Positions 36,701 through 45,248 of a stretch of DNA of 64,000 bases are shown here, piece after piece. The notes beneath the pieces are model-generated. The model made no database searches and was not told where the DNA came from. It saw only the letters and a list, made by a program, of their open reading frames with translations. Location of the stretch: contig CBDBFZ010000003.1 in assembly GCA_965205225.1 (NCBI GenBank), positions 1,364,001-1,428,000 of the forward strand. Direction: 5' to 3'. Both the position numbers and the translations under genes were made by a program. Source of the DNA: Litorimonas sp965205225 (GTDB lineage: Bacteria; Pseudomonadota; Alphaproteobacteria; Caulobacterales; Maricaulaceae). Positions within the stretch are counted from its first letter, which is position 1. Every line of letters begins with the position of its first letter.

Positions 36701-37975
36701 CGAAACAACGTCCTTGAGGCCAATAAACTCAACATCCAGCAAGTTCAACACGAACAAGCTCGGATTTGTATATCGCCAACCACGTCGTAGATCTGTCCAG
36801 ACACGATAAGCCAGAACCCTGGCAAGGGCTCGTTGTGCGTCCTCACGAATGACGGCACCCGAAGCAGGATTGAGCATCCAGTGAGCCCGAGTCTCCTCCT
36901 TGTTGGCAGAGGTGAAACCGAGAGCCCTGACCACCTTCAGTCCGAATTCGTCCTCGGTAAGACCTGTTGCCCCGGCATCAATGATTGCCCGCAGGATGGC
37001 CCCACGCAGCAGACTCACGAAAAGAAAGTCATTGAAATGACCGGATTGCAGGGCGGCATCCTGGCGGTTATCCGTGAATCCGAGAAGTTTTCGCTTGGTT
37101 TTCGGCAAGCGGTTTTCCCCGGCATTCATCCATTCAAGTGCACTAGAGGTCAGGAGTGTTGTTGCAGAACTGCGTCCCTCGCCGGACAGACCCGCCAGCT
37201 TGTTGCGTTCCCGCATCCCCTGATTTGGCTCATCTAGGCAGCATAGGCAAAACGCAAACTTGCCAGGAATGAACCAGAAATCCTTTCCTTCCGCGCCGCG
37301 CCGACCTTCCGTGCCGCGCCGACCATCCGGGCCGACCATATATGACACAGGTGCCCGCTTTTTCCGGTATGGTCTAAGGCGTTCAATACCGTTGCGCTCT
37401 TCCCTCCAACCCTCAGGGTAACTGTCCAGATCGCCGTTGAAAGCGAAGTCCGGATCATTTTCCGGAATCGGGCAAAGATATCCAGCAACATCGTCGTCTT
37501 CATCTGCTTCCAGCGGCGTGTCATCTATATTCCGGGGCAAGAATTTGATTTGATCGTCATTATCGCTCTTGGTGACGATATGATATTCGTGCCCGCAGTT
37601 GCGGCAAAAACGCGTCGGGTAGAGGCGATCCCCCGGGGAGTCCGGGTCCTCAAGCTGGCCTTCGAAGAGTACCGTGCGTGGATGCGAAGCCAAAGTCGTG
37701 AAGACTTCACCAGCGCCAGATATGAATCTGTGCAATTTGAACGCCAGAAATGCGGCTTCACCTGGTCCTCCACGTTTATGTTCGGGCAGGCTGACGTGGG
37801 TGAGGAACGCTTTGAGCGCTGCCCGACATTTGCCCGCCTCAACGCCGCTATCTTCGGCGAGGCGCTTGACAGCGTCCTTGAACGGGAGTGGCTGTGTGAA
37901 AACGGTTAGTTTTTTGTGATATAGTTCCGGTGATTGAATCGGAGGTTTATTGTGAAGCGCTTTATTGAAGGCCAA
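33779..37975 (-). pseudogene. C-terminal fragment of DEAD/DUF1998 helicase (split by IS1182)
   Basis: This is the larger part of a helicase cut by the IS at 37888-39454. The fragment frame is 1398 codons; its first 30-31 codons come from IS DNA and the native part starts at PFKDAVKRLAED. Visible parts are zinc-binding pairs (RFCRNCGHEYH; CPNCGACHEG ... CHGC, ~1008-1030), helicase motifs V-VI (PTMELGIDISALNAVYLRNV ... YAQRAGRAGRSGQ, ~690-720), and the DUF1998/MZB four-Cys block ACVRGCYHCLLSYFNQPDHE (~1270). A tail with DVEFAWRGHG could be a nuclease-like fold. It lacks motifs I-II, which lie in the 39400-40551 fragment. The downstream gene starts 3 bp after its stop. Confidence 0.85.
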
Positions 37976-39454
37976 GATCGAAATCAGTCCATATTATTTC
38001 CTGAAAGTCTGGACGAGTATATCGATGAAGATAATACTGTTCGCGTCATTGATGCCTACGTTGATGAACTAGATTTACTCTCAATGGGTTTCGAGCGCGT
38101 CCGGCCCAAGGCGACAGGCCGTCCCGGTTATCATCCGTCTATTTTGCTCAAGCTCTACATTTACGGCTATCTCAACTGTATCCAATCTAGCCGTAGGCTT
38201 GAACGCGAAGCGGGGCGTAATGTTGAGCTTATGTGGCTGACGGGCAAGCTTGCACCTGACTTCAAAACGATTGCTGACTTTAGAAAAGACAACGGCACCG
38301 CTATCCAATCAACCTGTTCTCAATTTGTGACTCTTTGCCGTGACGTTGGTCTGTTCGCGCGCACAATGGTTGCGATTGATGGAGCCAAGTTCAAGGCCGT
38401 GAACGCGAGAGAAAAGAACTTCACACGCGGCAAGCTCACGCGGCGCATCGGCCAGATTGAGCATTCTATAGAGAAATACCTTCATGCACTGGACGCGACG
38501 GATTTACAGGAAGGCGAGGCCGCTGAGGCCAAGACTGAACGCCTCAAGGAAAAGATTACGTCAATGCGTGAGAAGATGGCTGAGCTTCAACAGTTGAAAG
38601 ATGATCTCGCCGCGTCTTCTAAGAAACAAGTATCCTTAACTGACCCGGACTCAGTGGCTATGGCGACCAGCACAAAGGCTGGTATGGTGGGGTATAACGT
38701 ACAGACGGTTGTCGATACCGAGCACCATCTCATTGTCGCGCATGAGGTAACAAACACTGTCTCTGACAAAGTGCAGCTCACAAAGATGACGAAACAAGGC
38801 CAAGCCGCCATTGGACGAAAAGACATTACAGTCTTTGCAGATCGTGGCTACTTCAGCGGTGCAGAAATTATGGCGACTGAGAAACTGGGCGCTACAACAT
38901 ACGTGCCCAAGCCTTACACATCTGGCTCTAAAGCCGCGGGCCGCTTTGGCAAACATGACTTCCTCTATCAGCCCGAAGACAATAGTTACCAATGCCCAGG
39001 TGGTCAGAAGATGACCTATCGCTTCATGTCAGTTGAACAGGGCAAGGACATGCAAGTTTACTGGCCGGACGAATGCGCGGCCTGTCCCGTCAAAGCCAAA
39101 TGCACGACGGGGAAACAACGGCGGATCAAACGCTGGGTCAATGAGGACATCATCGACGCTATGTTGACGCGATTGAATGACCTCCCGGAAGCCATGGCCA
39201 TCCGAAGGGCGACGGTCGAGCATCCGTTCGGGACGCTGAAGTCATGGATGGGTGCCACGCACTTCCTGACCAAACGCCTCAAAAACGTCAAAACAGAGAT
39301 GAGTCTATCGGTTCTAGCTTATAATATCCGCCGGATGATCAGCATGTTCGGAGTGAAGAAACTAATCCGGGTGATCCAAGCCTAAGGGGAAAGCTTGTCC
39401 TAAATTAAATCCACTGAAATCGACGCATTGCCCAGGCTGTTTTCACACAGCCAC
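37888..39454 (+). mobile_element. IS1182-family insertion sequence, 1567 bp
   Basis: Both ends carry the perfect 16-bp inverted repeat GTGGCTGTGTGAAAAC (37888-37903, and 39439-39454 in reverse). The element is flanked by the direct duplication GGGA (37884-37887 and 39455-39458). It carries one intact transposase gene on the plus strand, opposite to the disrupted helicase gene. Excision of the IS and one GGGA restores the frame ...KKPIP-FKDAV..., which confirms the boundaries. Confidence 0.95.
37952..39385 (+). CDS. IS1182-family transposase (DDE)
   Basis: About 477 residues from a GTG start at 37952, which sits 6 bases after GGAGG; a TTG at 37934 is the start of the longest frame but is less likely. 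MKRFIEGQDRNQSILFPESL is the typical IS1182 start. Catalytic blocks are MVAIDGAKFKAV, VFADRGYFSGAE and RATVEHPFGTLKSWMG. A central coiled coil (ATDLQEGEAAEAKTERLKEK) and a Cys-rich zinc-like patch (CAACPVKAKC) are also characteristic. It looks complete and potentially active. Confidence 0.95.
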   Translation: MKRFIEGQDRNQSILFPESLDEYIDEDNTVRVIDAYVDELDLLSMGFERVRPKATGRPGYHPSILLKLYIYGYLNCIQSSRRLEREAGRNVELMWLTGKLAPDFKTIADFRKDNGTAIQSTCSQFVTLCRDVGLFARTMVAIDGAKFKAVNAREKNFTRGKLTRRIGQIEHSIEKYLHALDATDLQEGEAAEAKTERLKEKITSMREKMAELQQLKDDLAASSKKQVSLTDPDSVAMATSTKAGMVGYNVQTVVDTEHHLIVAHEVTNTVSDKVQLTKMTKQGQAAIGRKDITVFADRGYFSGAEIMATEKLGATTYVPKPYTSGSKAAGRFGKHDFLYQPEDNSYQCPGGQKMTYRFMSVEQGKDMQVYWPDECAACPVKAKCTTGKQRRIKRWVNEDIIDAMLTRLNDLPEAMAIRRATVEHPFGTLKSWMGATHFLTKRLKNVKTEMSLSVLAYNIRRMISMFGVKKLIRVIQA

Positions 39455-40551
39455 GGGATAGGTTTTTTCCTTTTGAGCTCCAAACCGTCATCAAGCCCAA
39501 GTGCAAGCTCTACCCAGACTGCCAACGGGTGTTGCTTTAGAACTTCATCACTCAAATTGTCTGGCAATGATTGGTTCAGGACTGCAGCGAGGTCAGCCTT
39601 GGCGTCACCGAGATCAATGGAGTCATCTGTAGCGCGCTCCAAAGATTCATCAATGACCGCGTCCGGGCCAATCTCCGAGCCAAATAGACGCGTCGCAACC
39701 TTGGCCACTTCCCGTGCCCTGTTTTGTTCCGGGCCCTCTGACGCCATTGTTGCTGATGTGCCGATGCAAACCGGGGCCTTGTCCGGCGTACAATGATCGC
39801 GCAACCGTCGAACCAGCACAGCGATATCGGCGCCCTGACGCCCCCGATAGGTGTGAAACTCGTCGAGAATAAGGAATTTCAGGCCGAAGGCGTTGCTGAT
39901 GACTTGAGAGTCCGGCTGCTGCTGACGGGTCAGAAGCAACTCCGCCATCATGTAATTGGTCAGAAGAATATCCGGCGGGTTATCTGCGATCTTCTGACGT
40001 TCCCCCGGGCTTTCCTGGCCTGTATAGCGCTTGACCACCGGTTTCAGATTGTCGGGCAATCCGGACTGGCTGATGAACTTGTCGATTTCCTTGACCTGAC
40101 TATTGGCCAGTGCATTCATCGGATAGATGATGATGGCGCGGGTCTTTCGCGGTTTGCCGGAGCGCAGGGCACGGATAATTGTGTCCACGATCGGGACGAA
40201 GAAACACAGTGACTTGCCCGATCCTGTCCCTGTCGTGACGACATAGCTCTTGCCGCGTTTCGCTTTTACAATCGACTCGGCCTGGTGACGGTAAAACCGC
40301 AATGGGGTTCCATCGGAGCGGAAGACTTTGCCGGTCCCTTCGTCCAGGTTTCCTGAGTGAACCAGATCATCGACTGTCGGTCCGGAAAGATAGCGCGGAT
40401 TCAGGGAGAGCAGGGCATCCGGCCAGAAGCGTCCCCCATCATATTCCTCATCAATTTCGTCTCTGAGATCGCGAGAGCGAATGGTACTGAATGACCGGGA
40501 GAACCGTTCGTAGGAGGTAATCAGGTGATGGTCGAATTCAAACGCGTCCAT
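39400..40551 (-). pseudogene. N-terminal DEAD-box fragment of the split helicase
   Basis: A 383-codon frame; the first 366 codons are native and the last 17 come from the IS end. Motif I is VVTTGTGSGKSLCFF (~104-118), motif Ia IIYPMNALANSQ, and motif II reads DEFH (230-233) in LILDEFHTYRGRQGADIAVLVRRL, a pattern typical of large DUF1998-associated SF2 helicases. It supplies the ATPase half missing from the 33779-37975 fragment. Joined in frame the two parts would encode 1733 residues. As it stands it would give a RecA1-like domain without the second RecA domain, and so no helicase activity on its own. Confidence 0.87.
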
Positions 40552-40871
40552 GGATCACCCTAAACGGTATAACCGGCTGGATATCGCCGGGGATAGCCCT
40601 GAAAAGGATAGCAGGGGGGCGCATTATATTCAATCAAATTGCGCGCAACACCGGATAGGATGTTATCCGGTTTGTCAATTTGGATCACAATATTAAACTT
40701 GTCGATAGGGCTGAACTGGCGGCGGCCCGAAGGCGGATGAGACGGGAGGGGCGACTAGCATAGGTTAAGCTGAGCATTCACACTTTATCACAGCTCTTAC
40801 ACCGCTCATGCAAAATATATTGGCGTGCTTGCGTACTTGACCCGACTCCGGGGCTAGCGCACGTCTGGAGA
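40552..40871. other. Divergent promoter region between defence locus and mla operon
   Basis: No gene is supported in these 320 bp. The region must contain the promoter of the four-gene defence locus (reading left) and that of the mla operon (reading right). It holds one clear inverted repeat (40651-40670). No dedicated regulator gene for the defence locus was seen on either side. Confidence 0.55.
40651..40670. promoter_or_regulatory. Inverted repeat, possible operator
   Basis: CCGGATA and TATCCGG form perfect 7-bp arms separated by 6 bases, about 100 bp upstream of the DEAD-box gene start. It could be a protein-binding operator or a weak hairpin. There is no T-run, so a terminator is unlikely. 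The role is inferred from position only. Confidence 0.35.
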
Positions 40872-42002
40872 ATGCTGACCAAAACGGCACATTATGACCT
40901 TTCGATTCAGGGGTACCGGCTCCAGGTGATCGCACATGGCATCTGGACGATCGAATCAGCTGCGTCAATTAATGATAAGCTGGAGCGTGATTATCACGCA
41001 GCAACCTATGAAGCTATTGATTATCATCTCGACGGAGTTGAAGATCTTGATACGGCTGGTGCTTACCTGTTGACCAAGGCCATGCGAGTTGGTGACGATG
41101 TTAAGGACTGGAAGCTGGTCGGCGGTACGGCGGCGCAACAAACCTTGCTCAGCGTCGCGGCCGATGCCCAAATGGGTGAGCCTCCTGTCGTACCCCGTCA
41201 ATGGCATGAGACAATGGATCGGCTTGGCCGTGCGACAATCCGGTTCTGGGATGAATTCTATGCGACCCTCGCATTCTTTGGTCAGTTTTTTGCCATGTCC
41301 TTCCGGGTTCTCCTGAATCCCAGGCGCTTGCGCTTCAAATCCATCATCGCCTTAATGGAAGAGATTGGTCTGGACGCGGCACCTATTGTCGCCATCCTGT
41401 CATTCGCGATTGGGGCTGTCATCGCCTATATGGGCGTGAATTTACTCGGCGTGCTTGGTTTCTCTGTCTTCATGGTCGACCTTGTCGGTTTTTCCATGCT
41501 GCGGGAATTGGCTGTAGTGATCACGGCAATCCTCATTGCCGGTCGTTCGGCGTCGGCGTTCACGGCACAGATCGGCGCGATGAAGATGCGCCAGGAAATT
41601 GATGCGATGACCGTCATGGGGCTCGACACGTTCGAGACACTTGTCATTCCTCGTGCGATTGCCTGTCTGCTGACACTGCCTATTCTAACGTTTCTGGCGA
41701 TGATGAGCGGCGTGCTTGGCGGGTTGATTGTCGCGTGGGTGACGCCCACGCAGATTTCGCCGATCCTGTTTCTCAACCGCTTTCAGGAAATGGTCGGTAT
41801 CCAGCATTTCTGGGTCGGTATGGTCAAAGCGCCGGTTTTTTCGCTTGTGATTGCCATTGTCGGATGTCGACAGGGTTTGGCCGTAAGCGGTTCTGTGGAT
41901 AGTCTGGGTTCGCGCGTGACGACATCGGTTGTGCAGGCGATTTTTGCTGTCATCCTGATTGATGCGATGTTCGCCATCTTGTTCTATCAGCTAGGTGTCT
42001 GA
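40872..42002 (+). CDS. mlaE: MlaE-type lipid ABC transporter permease with N-terminal STAS-like domain
   Basis: A 376-residue inner-membrane permease of a retrograde phospholipid (Mla) transporter. The first ~110 residues (WTIESAASINDKLERDYHAA, DYHLDGVEDLDTAGAYLL, KLVGG) resemble a STAS domain like MlaB, here fused to the permease. The MlaE domain follows, with five or so membrane segments (VAILSFAIGAVIAYMGVNLL, ELAVVITAILIAGRSASAFT, AQIGAMKMRQEIDAMTVMGL, then DTFETLVIPR). It is followed by mlaF 2 bp later, then mlaD and a lipoprotein. Confidence 0.93.
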   Translation: MLTKTAHYDLSIQGYRLQVIAHGIWTIESAASINDKLERDYHAATYEAIDYHLDGVEDLDTAGAYLLTKAMRVGDDVKDWKLVGGTAAQQTLLSVAADAQMGEPPVVPRQWHETMDRLGRATIRFWDEFYATLAFFGQFFAMSFRVLLNPRRLRFKSIIALMEEIGLDAAPIVAILSFAIGAVIAYMGVNLLGVLGFSVFMVDLVGFSMLRELAVVITAILIAGRSASAFTAQIGAMKMRQEIDAMTVMGLDTFETLVIPRAIACLLTLPILTFLAMMSGVLGGLIVAWVTPTQISPILFLNRFQEMVGIQHFWVGMVKAPVFSLVIAIVGCRQGLAVSGSVDSLGSRVTTSVVQAIFAVILIDAMFAILFYQLGV

Positions 42003-42004
42003 TC

Positions 42005-42799
42005 GTGGACCGCAAAGACCCAATAGATATACCGCCGATCTCAGCGACGGGTATCCTGACACAGTTCGGACCGAATATCATTCATCAGGATCTCGATTTC
42101 GAGATTACACGCGGGGAAATTGCTGGTTTGGTTGGCGGTTCCGGTTCGGGTAAATCCGTTCTGATGAATACGTTACTGGGCTTGAAAGAGCCCGAAAGCG
42201 GCGAGATCCGATATTTCGGCAAGCTCAGATCCGATCTTGATCTTTCGGAAGAGATGCGGCTCAAGAACGAAATTGGAGTCCTGTTTCAGGGCGGTGCATT
42301 GTTTTCCTCGCTGACAGTCCGAGAGAACATTATGGTTCCCATGATCGAACATCTCGACATGCCCAAAATGTTGATGCGTGAATTGGCGGATATGAAAATC
42401 CATATGGTTGGCCTGCTGCCAGAAAGCGCCGTGCTCTACCCTGCCGATCTATCAGGCGGAATGAAGAAACGGGCCGCACTGGCCCGGTCATTGGCTCTGG
42501 ATCCGCAGATTCTCTTTCTCGATGAGCCGACAGCCGGTCTCGACCCAATCGGTGCGCACGCATTCGATACGCTCATCCTCAGACTGCGTGATGCGATGGA
42601 TCTAACGGTCCTGATGGTGACGCATGACCTCGATAGTCTCTATGCGATTTGCGACAAGGTTGCGGTACTGGTAGACATGCAGATTGCAGTCTATGATCGA
42701 TTGGATGTGGTTGAAAAATATGACCACGAATGGGTTAGAGAATATTTCGGTGGGCCGCGGTCCAGAGCCGCATTGTCGACACCCGGTCAAAAATTGTGA
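42005..42799 (+). CDS. mlaF: MlaF-type ATP-binding subunit
   Basis: A 264-residue ABC ATPase starting with GTG. Walker A is LVGGSGSGKSVLMNTLLGL, the signature LSGGMKKRAALARSLALDPQ, Walker B ILFLDEPTAGLDPIGA, and the switch region MVTHDLDSL. It energises the MlaE permease. It sits between mlaE and mlaD with a 2-bp gap upstream, so it is clearly in the same operon. Confidence 0.95.
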   Translation: MDRKDPIDIPPISATGILTQFGPNIIHQDLDFEITRGEIAGLVGGSGSGKSVLMNTLLGLKEPESGEIRYFGKLRSDLDLSEEMRLKNEIGVLFQGGALFSSLTVRENIMVPMIEHLDMPKMLMRELADMKIHMVGLLPESAVLYPADLSGGMKKRAALARSLALDPQILFLDEPTAGLDPIGAHAFDTLILRLRDAMDLTVLMVTHDLDSLYAICDKVAVLVDMQIAVYDRLDVVEKYDHEWVREYFGGPRSRAALSTPGQKL

Positions 42800-42849
42800 T
42801 CGGAATGAAAGGGGCGACGCCACGCGGCGCGACTACAGGGCTTTAGGGC

Positions 42850-43830
42850 ATGGAAAAAAAAGCAAATTACGCTCTGATTGGCAGCTTTGTGCTTATCGCA
42901 CTGGTCGCAACGGTCGGTTTTATTTTCTGGCTGACAGGGTCTGAATTTGATCAGCAATTTGATGAGTATCAGGTCGCCTTCCACGGCCCGGTTCGCGGCT
43001 TATCGCCGGGTTCCGAAGTCCGCTTCAATGGCATTAATGTCGGCGAAGTGACGACCATCCGTCTGGACAGGGATCATCCGAACACAGTTCTGGCCGATAT
43101 TCGTATTGATGCCAATACGCCTGTTAACACGAAAAGCTATGCAGCGCTTGAACCGTTAGGGCTTACCGGTCTGAATTATATGCAAATTTTCTCTGGAGAC
43201 GAAGAGTTTCCGTTAATCAAAAACATGCCTGAGGGTCGTGACGCCCGCAGGATAGAAGGGCGTACGGATCAACTCTCCAGCATTCTTGAGGGAGGTGGCT
43301 CCGTTGTCGAACAAGCGCAGATTGCCCTTATGCAGGTCAATAGTATTCTCAGCAATGACGCGATTGAGGACGTTCAAGGCACACTGCACAATATCAACCG
43401 TATCACAGCCGAACTCGACTTTTCTGATCTCAATATGGAAAATGTGAATGTTCTTGTTTCAGACGCGCGGGCGACCGTGAGAAAAGTCGGTGAGATGGCT
43501 GATGCGGCCCGGGAGACACTGGAATCAGTCGATGCTTTGATTGAAGCGGATGTACCGGTTCTATTGACCCGGATCGAAACGACGATGGGTAAGGTGGATG
43601 AAACCCTCAATGCCGTTGAGGGCACCGCGTCTCAGGCGAATGAGTTGATTGTCGACACACGGGATGCGATTAATCATCTGTCGAATGCCGGGTTGACTGA
43701 TCTTGGAGAGACGGTTGATGCCATTCGGCGATTGGTTCTGTCGCTTAGCAGAGTTGCGGACGCTTTGGAACAGAGTCCGCTGGAATTCATCTCCGGTACT
43801 GAAGCCGATATTGTGGAGCTGCCCCAATGA
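42850..43830 (+). CDS. mlaD: MlaD-type MCE domain protein
   Basis: A 326-residue protein with one N-terminal membrane anchor (ALIGSFVLIALVATVGFIFW) and a single MCE domain (~residues 38-120: YQVAFHGPVRGLSPGSEVRF, GINVGEVTTIRLD, AALEPLGLTGLNYMQIFSG). A long helical C-terminus follows (IALMQVNSILSNDAIEDVQG and repeats of ...LNAVEGTASQANELIVDTRD). It is the substrate-binding, periplasm-facing part of the lipid transporter. Its stop overlaps the next gene's start by 4 bp. Confidence 0.93.
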   Translation: MEKKANYALIGSFVLIALVATVGFIFWLTGSEFDQQFDEYQVAFHGPVRGLSPGSEVRFNGINVGEVTTIRLDRDHPNTVLADIRIDANTPVNTKSYAALEPLGLTGLNYMQIFSGDEEFPLIKNMPEGRDARRIEGRTDQLSSILEGGGSVVEQAQIALMQVNSILSNDAIEDVQGTLHNINRITAELDFSDLNMENVNVLVSDARATVRKVGEMADAARETLESVDALIEADVPVLLTRIETTMGKVDETLNAVEGTASQANELIVDTRDAINHLSNAGLTDLGETVDAIRRLVLSLSRVADALEQSPLEFISGTEADIVELPQ

Positions 43831-44477
43831 TTCGACTTGCAGCCTTGGCTCTCGCCGTGACCATGATGGTGACGGCGTGTTCCATCATTCCTGACCCGGC
43901 ACCCGCCGACATCATTTATCGTCTGTCCCTGTCAGGTGACAGTGTCCAGCCTGATCCGGGCGCACGGGTTATTCGTGTCGATCGCCCCTCGGCGACCAAC
44001 GCGTTCAACACACGCTCTATTATTGTGTCTCCGGATGGTCGTCGCCTATCGACCGCGGCTCAGGCCAAATGGCCGGAAAGCACGCCGACCATGCTGCAAG
44101 AATCACTGGTCGATGCCCTGTCCCGGGAAGCGTCTATCATCGGTGTATTGCCGCAATCCGGTACCCGTACGGATATGTGGGTCCATATCACAATCAAGAA
44201 TTTCGAAGCCCAGTTTGACCGGGGTGAGGCGAGTGCGCCACTGGCCATCGTGAGATATACGGCGTCTCTGGCAAATGCCACGGATCGGCGTTTGATCGAT
44301 ACGTTTACGACGCGTCACGAAGTTCGCGCAGATGCGGCTAGGATTTCTGCCATTGTCGAGGCCATTGAGAAAGCCAATGACCTTGCCATGAAGGATATTG
44401 TCACTTGGATCATTGCCGCAGACCGTAAAGGTATGATCGAACAAGGCGGTGCACGGGTATCAGCGGAAGCGTCCTGA
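43827..44477 (+). CDS. ABC-type transport auxiliary lipoprotein (PqiC/LbcA-like)
   Basis: A 216-residue lipoprotein. The signal peptide MIRLAALALAVTMMVTACS ends in a lipobox (VTAC, Cys 18). The mature part (IIYRLSLSGDSVQPDPGARV, IRVDRPSATNAFNTRSIIVS, WPESTPTMLQESLVDALSRE) matches the ABC-type transport auxiliary component family found with Mla/MCE operons, equivalent to PqiC. It probably works in the outer-membrane half of the lipid path. It is translationally coupled to mlaD. Confidence 0.88.
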   Translation: MIRLAALALAVTMMVTACSIIPDPAPADIIYRLSLSGDSVQPDPGARVIRVDRPSATNAFNTRSIIVSPDGRRLSTAAQAKWPESTPTMLQESLVDALSREASIIGVLPQSGTRTDMWVHITIKNFEAQFDRGEASAPLAIVRYTASLANATDRRLIDTFTTRHEVRADAARISAIVEAIEKANDLAMKDIVTWIIAADRKGMIEQGGARVSAEAS

Positions 44478-44481
44478 AACT

Positions 44482-45015
44482 TCAGGCTTGACGGCTACGG
44501 CGTATCCAGAACGTGATGGCGGTAATAGCAATCATGATTACGGCCAGCGATGACATGATATATTCGATTCGGTCATCGAACAATTCACCCAGGCCATGGC
44601 AAAGTCCGAAGATCACAATACAGTATAGGAGTGCAGTCAGAAAGATGACAGCGCAGAACTTTAGGTAGCTGACCTTGAAATACCCGCAAGCGACATAGAC
44701 AGGGACGCGCGCCAAAGGCAGAAATCGTGCCGTCATGAGCGTGATTATAAGGTTGCGCTTCACTTTGTCGCGAAACTCCATGATGTGTTCCCGCTCGGCG
44801 TAGCTCCGTGCGCGGGCTGAGGTATGAGCGGCGCGTCCGATCCAGTACTTCCAGATGTCGGACAGGAACAGTCCGGCAAGAATGACAAAGAAGATGACAG
44901 GAAAATGGACGGCATTAGCTGCCGAGAGGGACGCTGCCGCGATGACAGCGGCATCTTCCTGAACGAATGGTCCAAAGAAGATGCCGAGATACAGAAGCCA
45001 GCTCGGGTCCATCAT
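44482..45015 (-). CDS. DedA family membrane protein
   Basis: A 177-residue integral membrane protein with about five hydrophobic segments. The family motifs are FFGPFVQEDAAVIAAASLSA near the N-terminus (E-x-x-P region here as QEDAAV) and TARFLPLARVPVYVACGYFK, with the conserved R near ARFLP. DedA proteins are thought to move or scramble lipids, including undecaprenyl phosphate and phosphatidylethanolamine. It is encoded convergently to the mla operon, only 4 bp after it, and it is shorter than E. coli DedA. The start is at 45015 or one codon later. Confidence 0.85.
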   Translation of the reverse strand: MMDPSWLLYLGIFFGPFVQEDAAVIAAASLSAANAVHFPVIFFVILAGLFLSDIWKYWIGRAAHTSARARSYAEREHIMEFRDKVKRNLIITLMTARFLPLARVPVYVACGYFKVSYLKFCAVIFLTALLYCIVIFGLCHGLGELFDDRIEYIMSSLAVIMIAITAITFWIRRSRQA

Positions 45016-45248
45016 GAAAGGGGCTATGCGCGATTGATATTGCGCTTGTCTTAGGAAAAATCAGGAAAATCGTCGATATCAGCACGATACTTAGCTGAAA
45101 TTAGACGTGGCTTGATTGTTGAAACCCTGTTCGCCGCGTGGCATAGCGCCGCGACCTTAAACCGAGCTCGCCCCAGACAGATCGGATAATACATCCCGGC
45201 GTCGACCGGATGCGCTCGTAATGCCTTAAGACTAGTCAGAGAAGACCT

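Noticed and set aside
26251..40551. Calling the locus a standard class 1 DISARM system
   Set aside because: The DEAD and DUF1998 parts are in one protein, no PLD protein (DrmC) is seen, and an HNH nuclease is present. The name would overstate the evidence.
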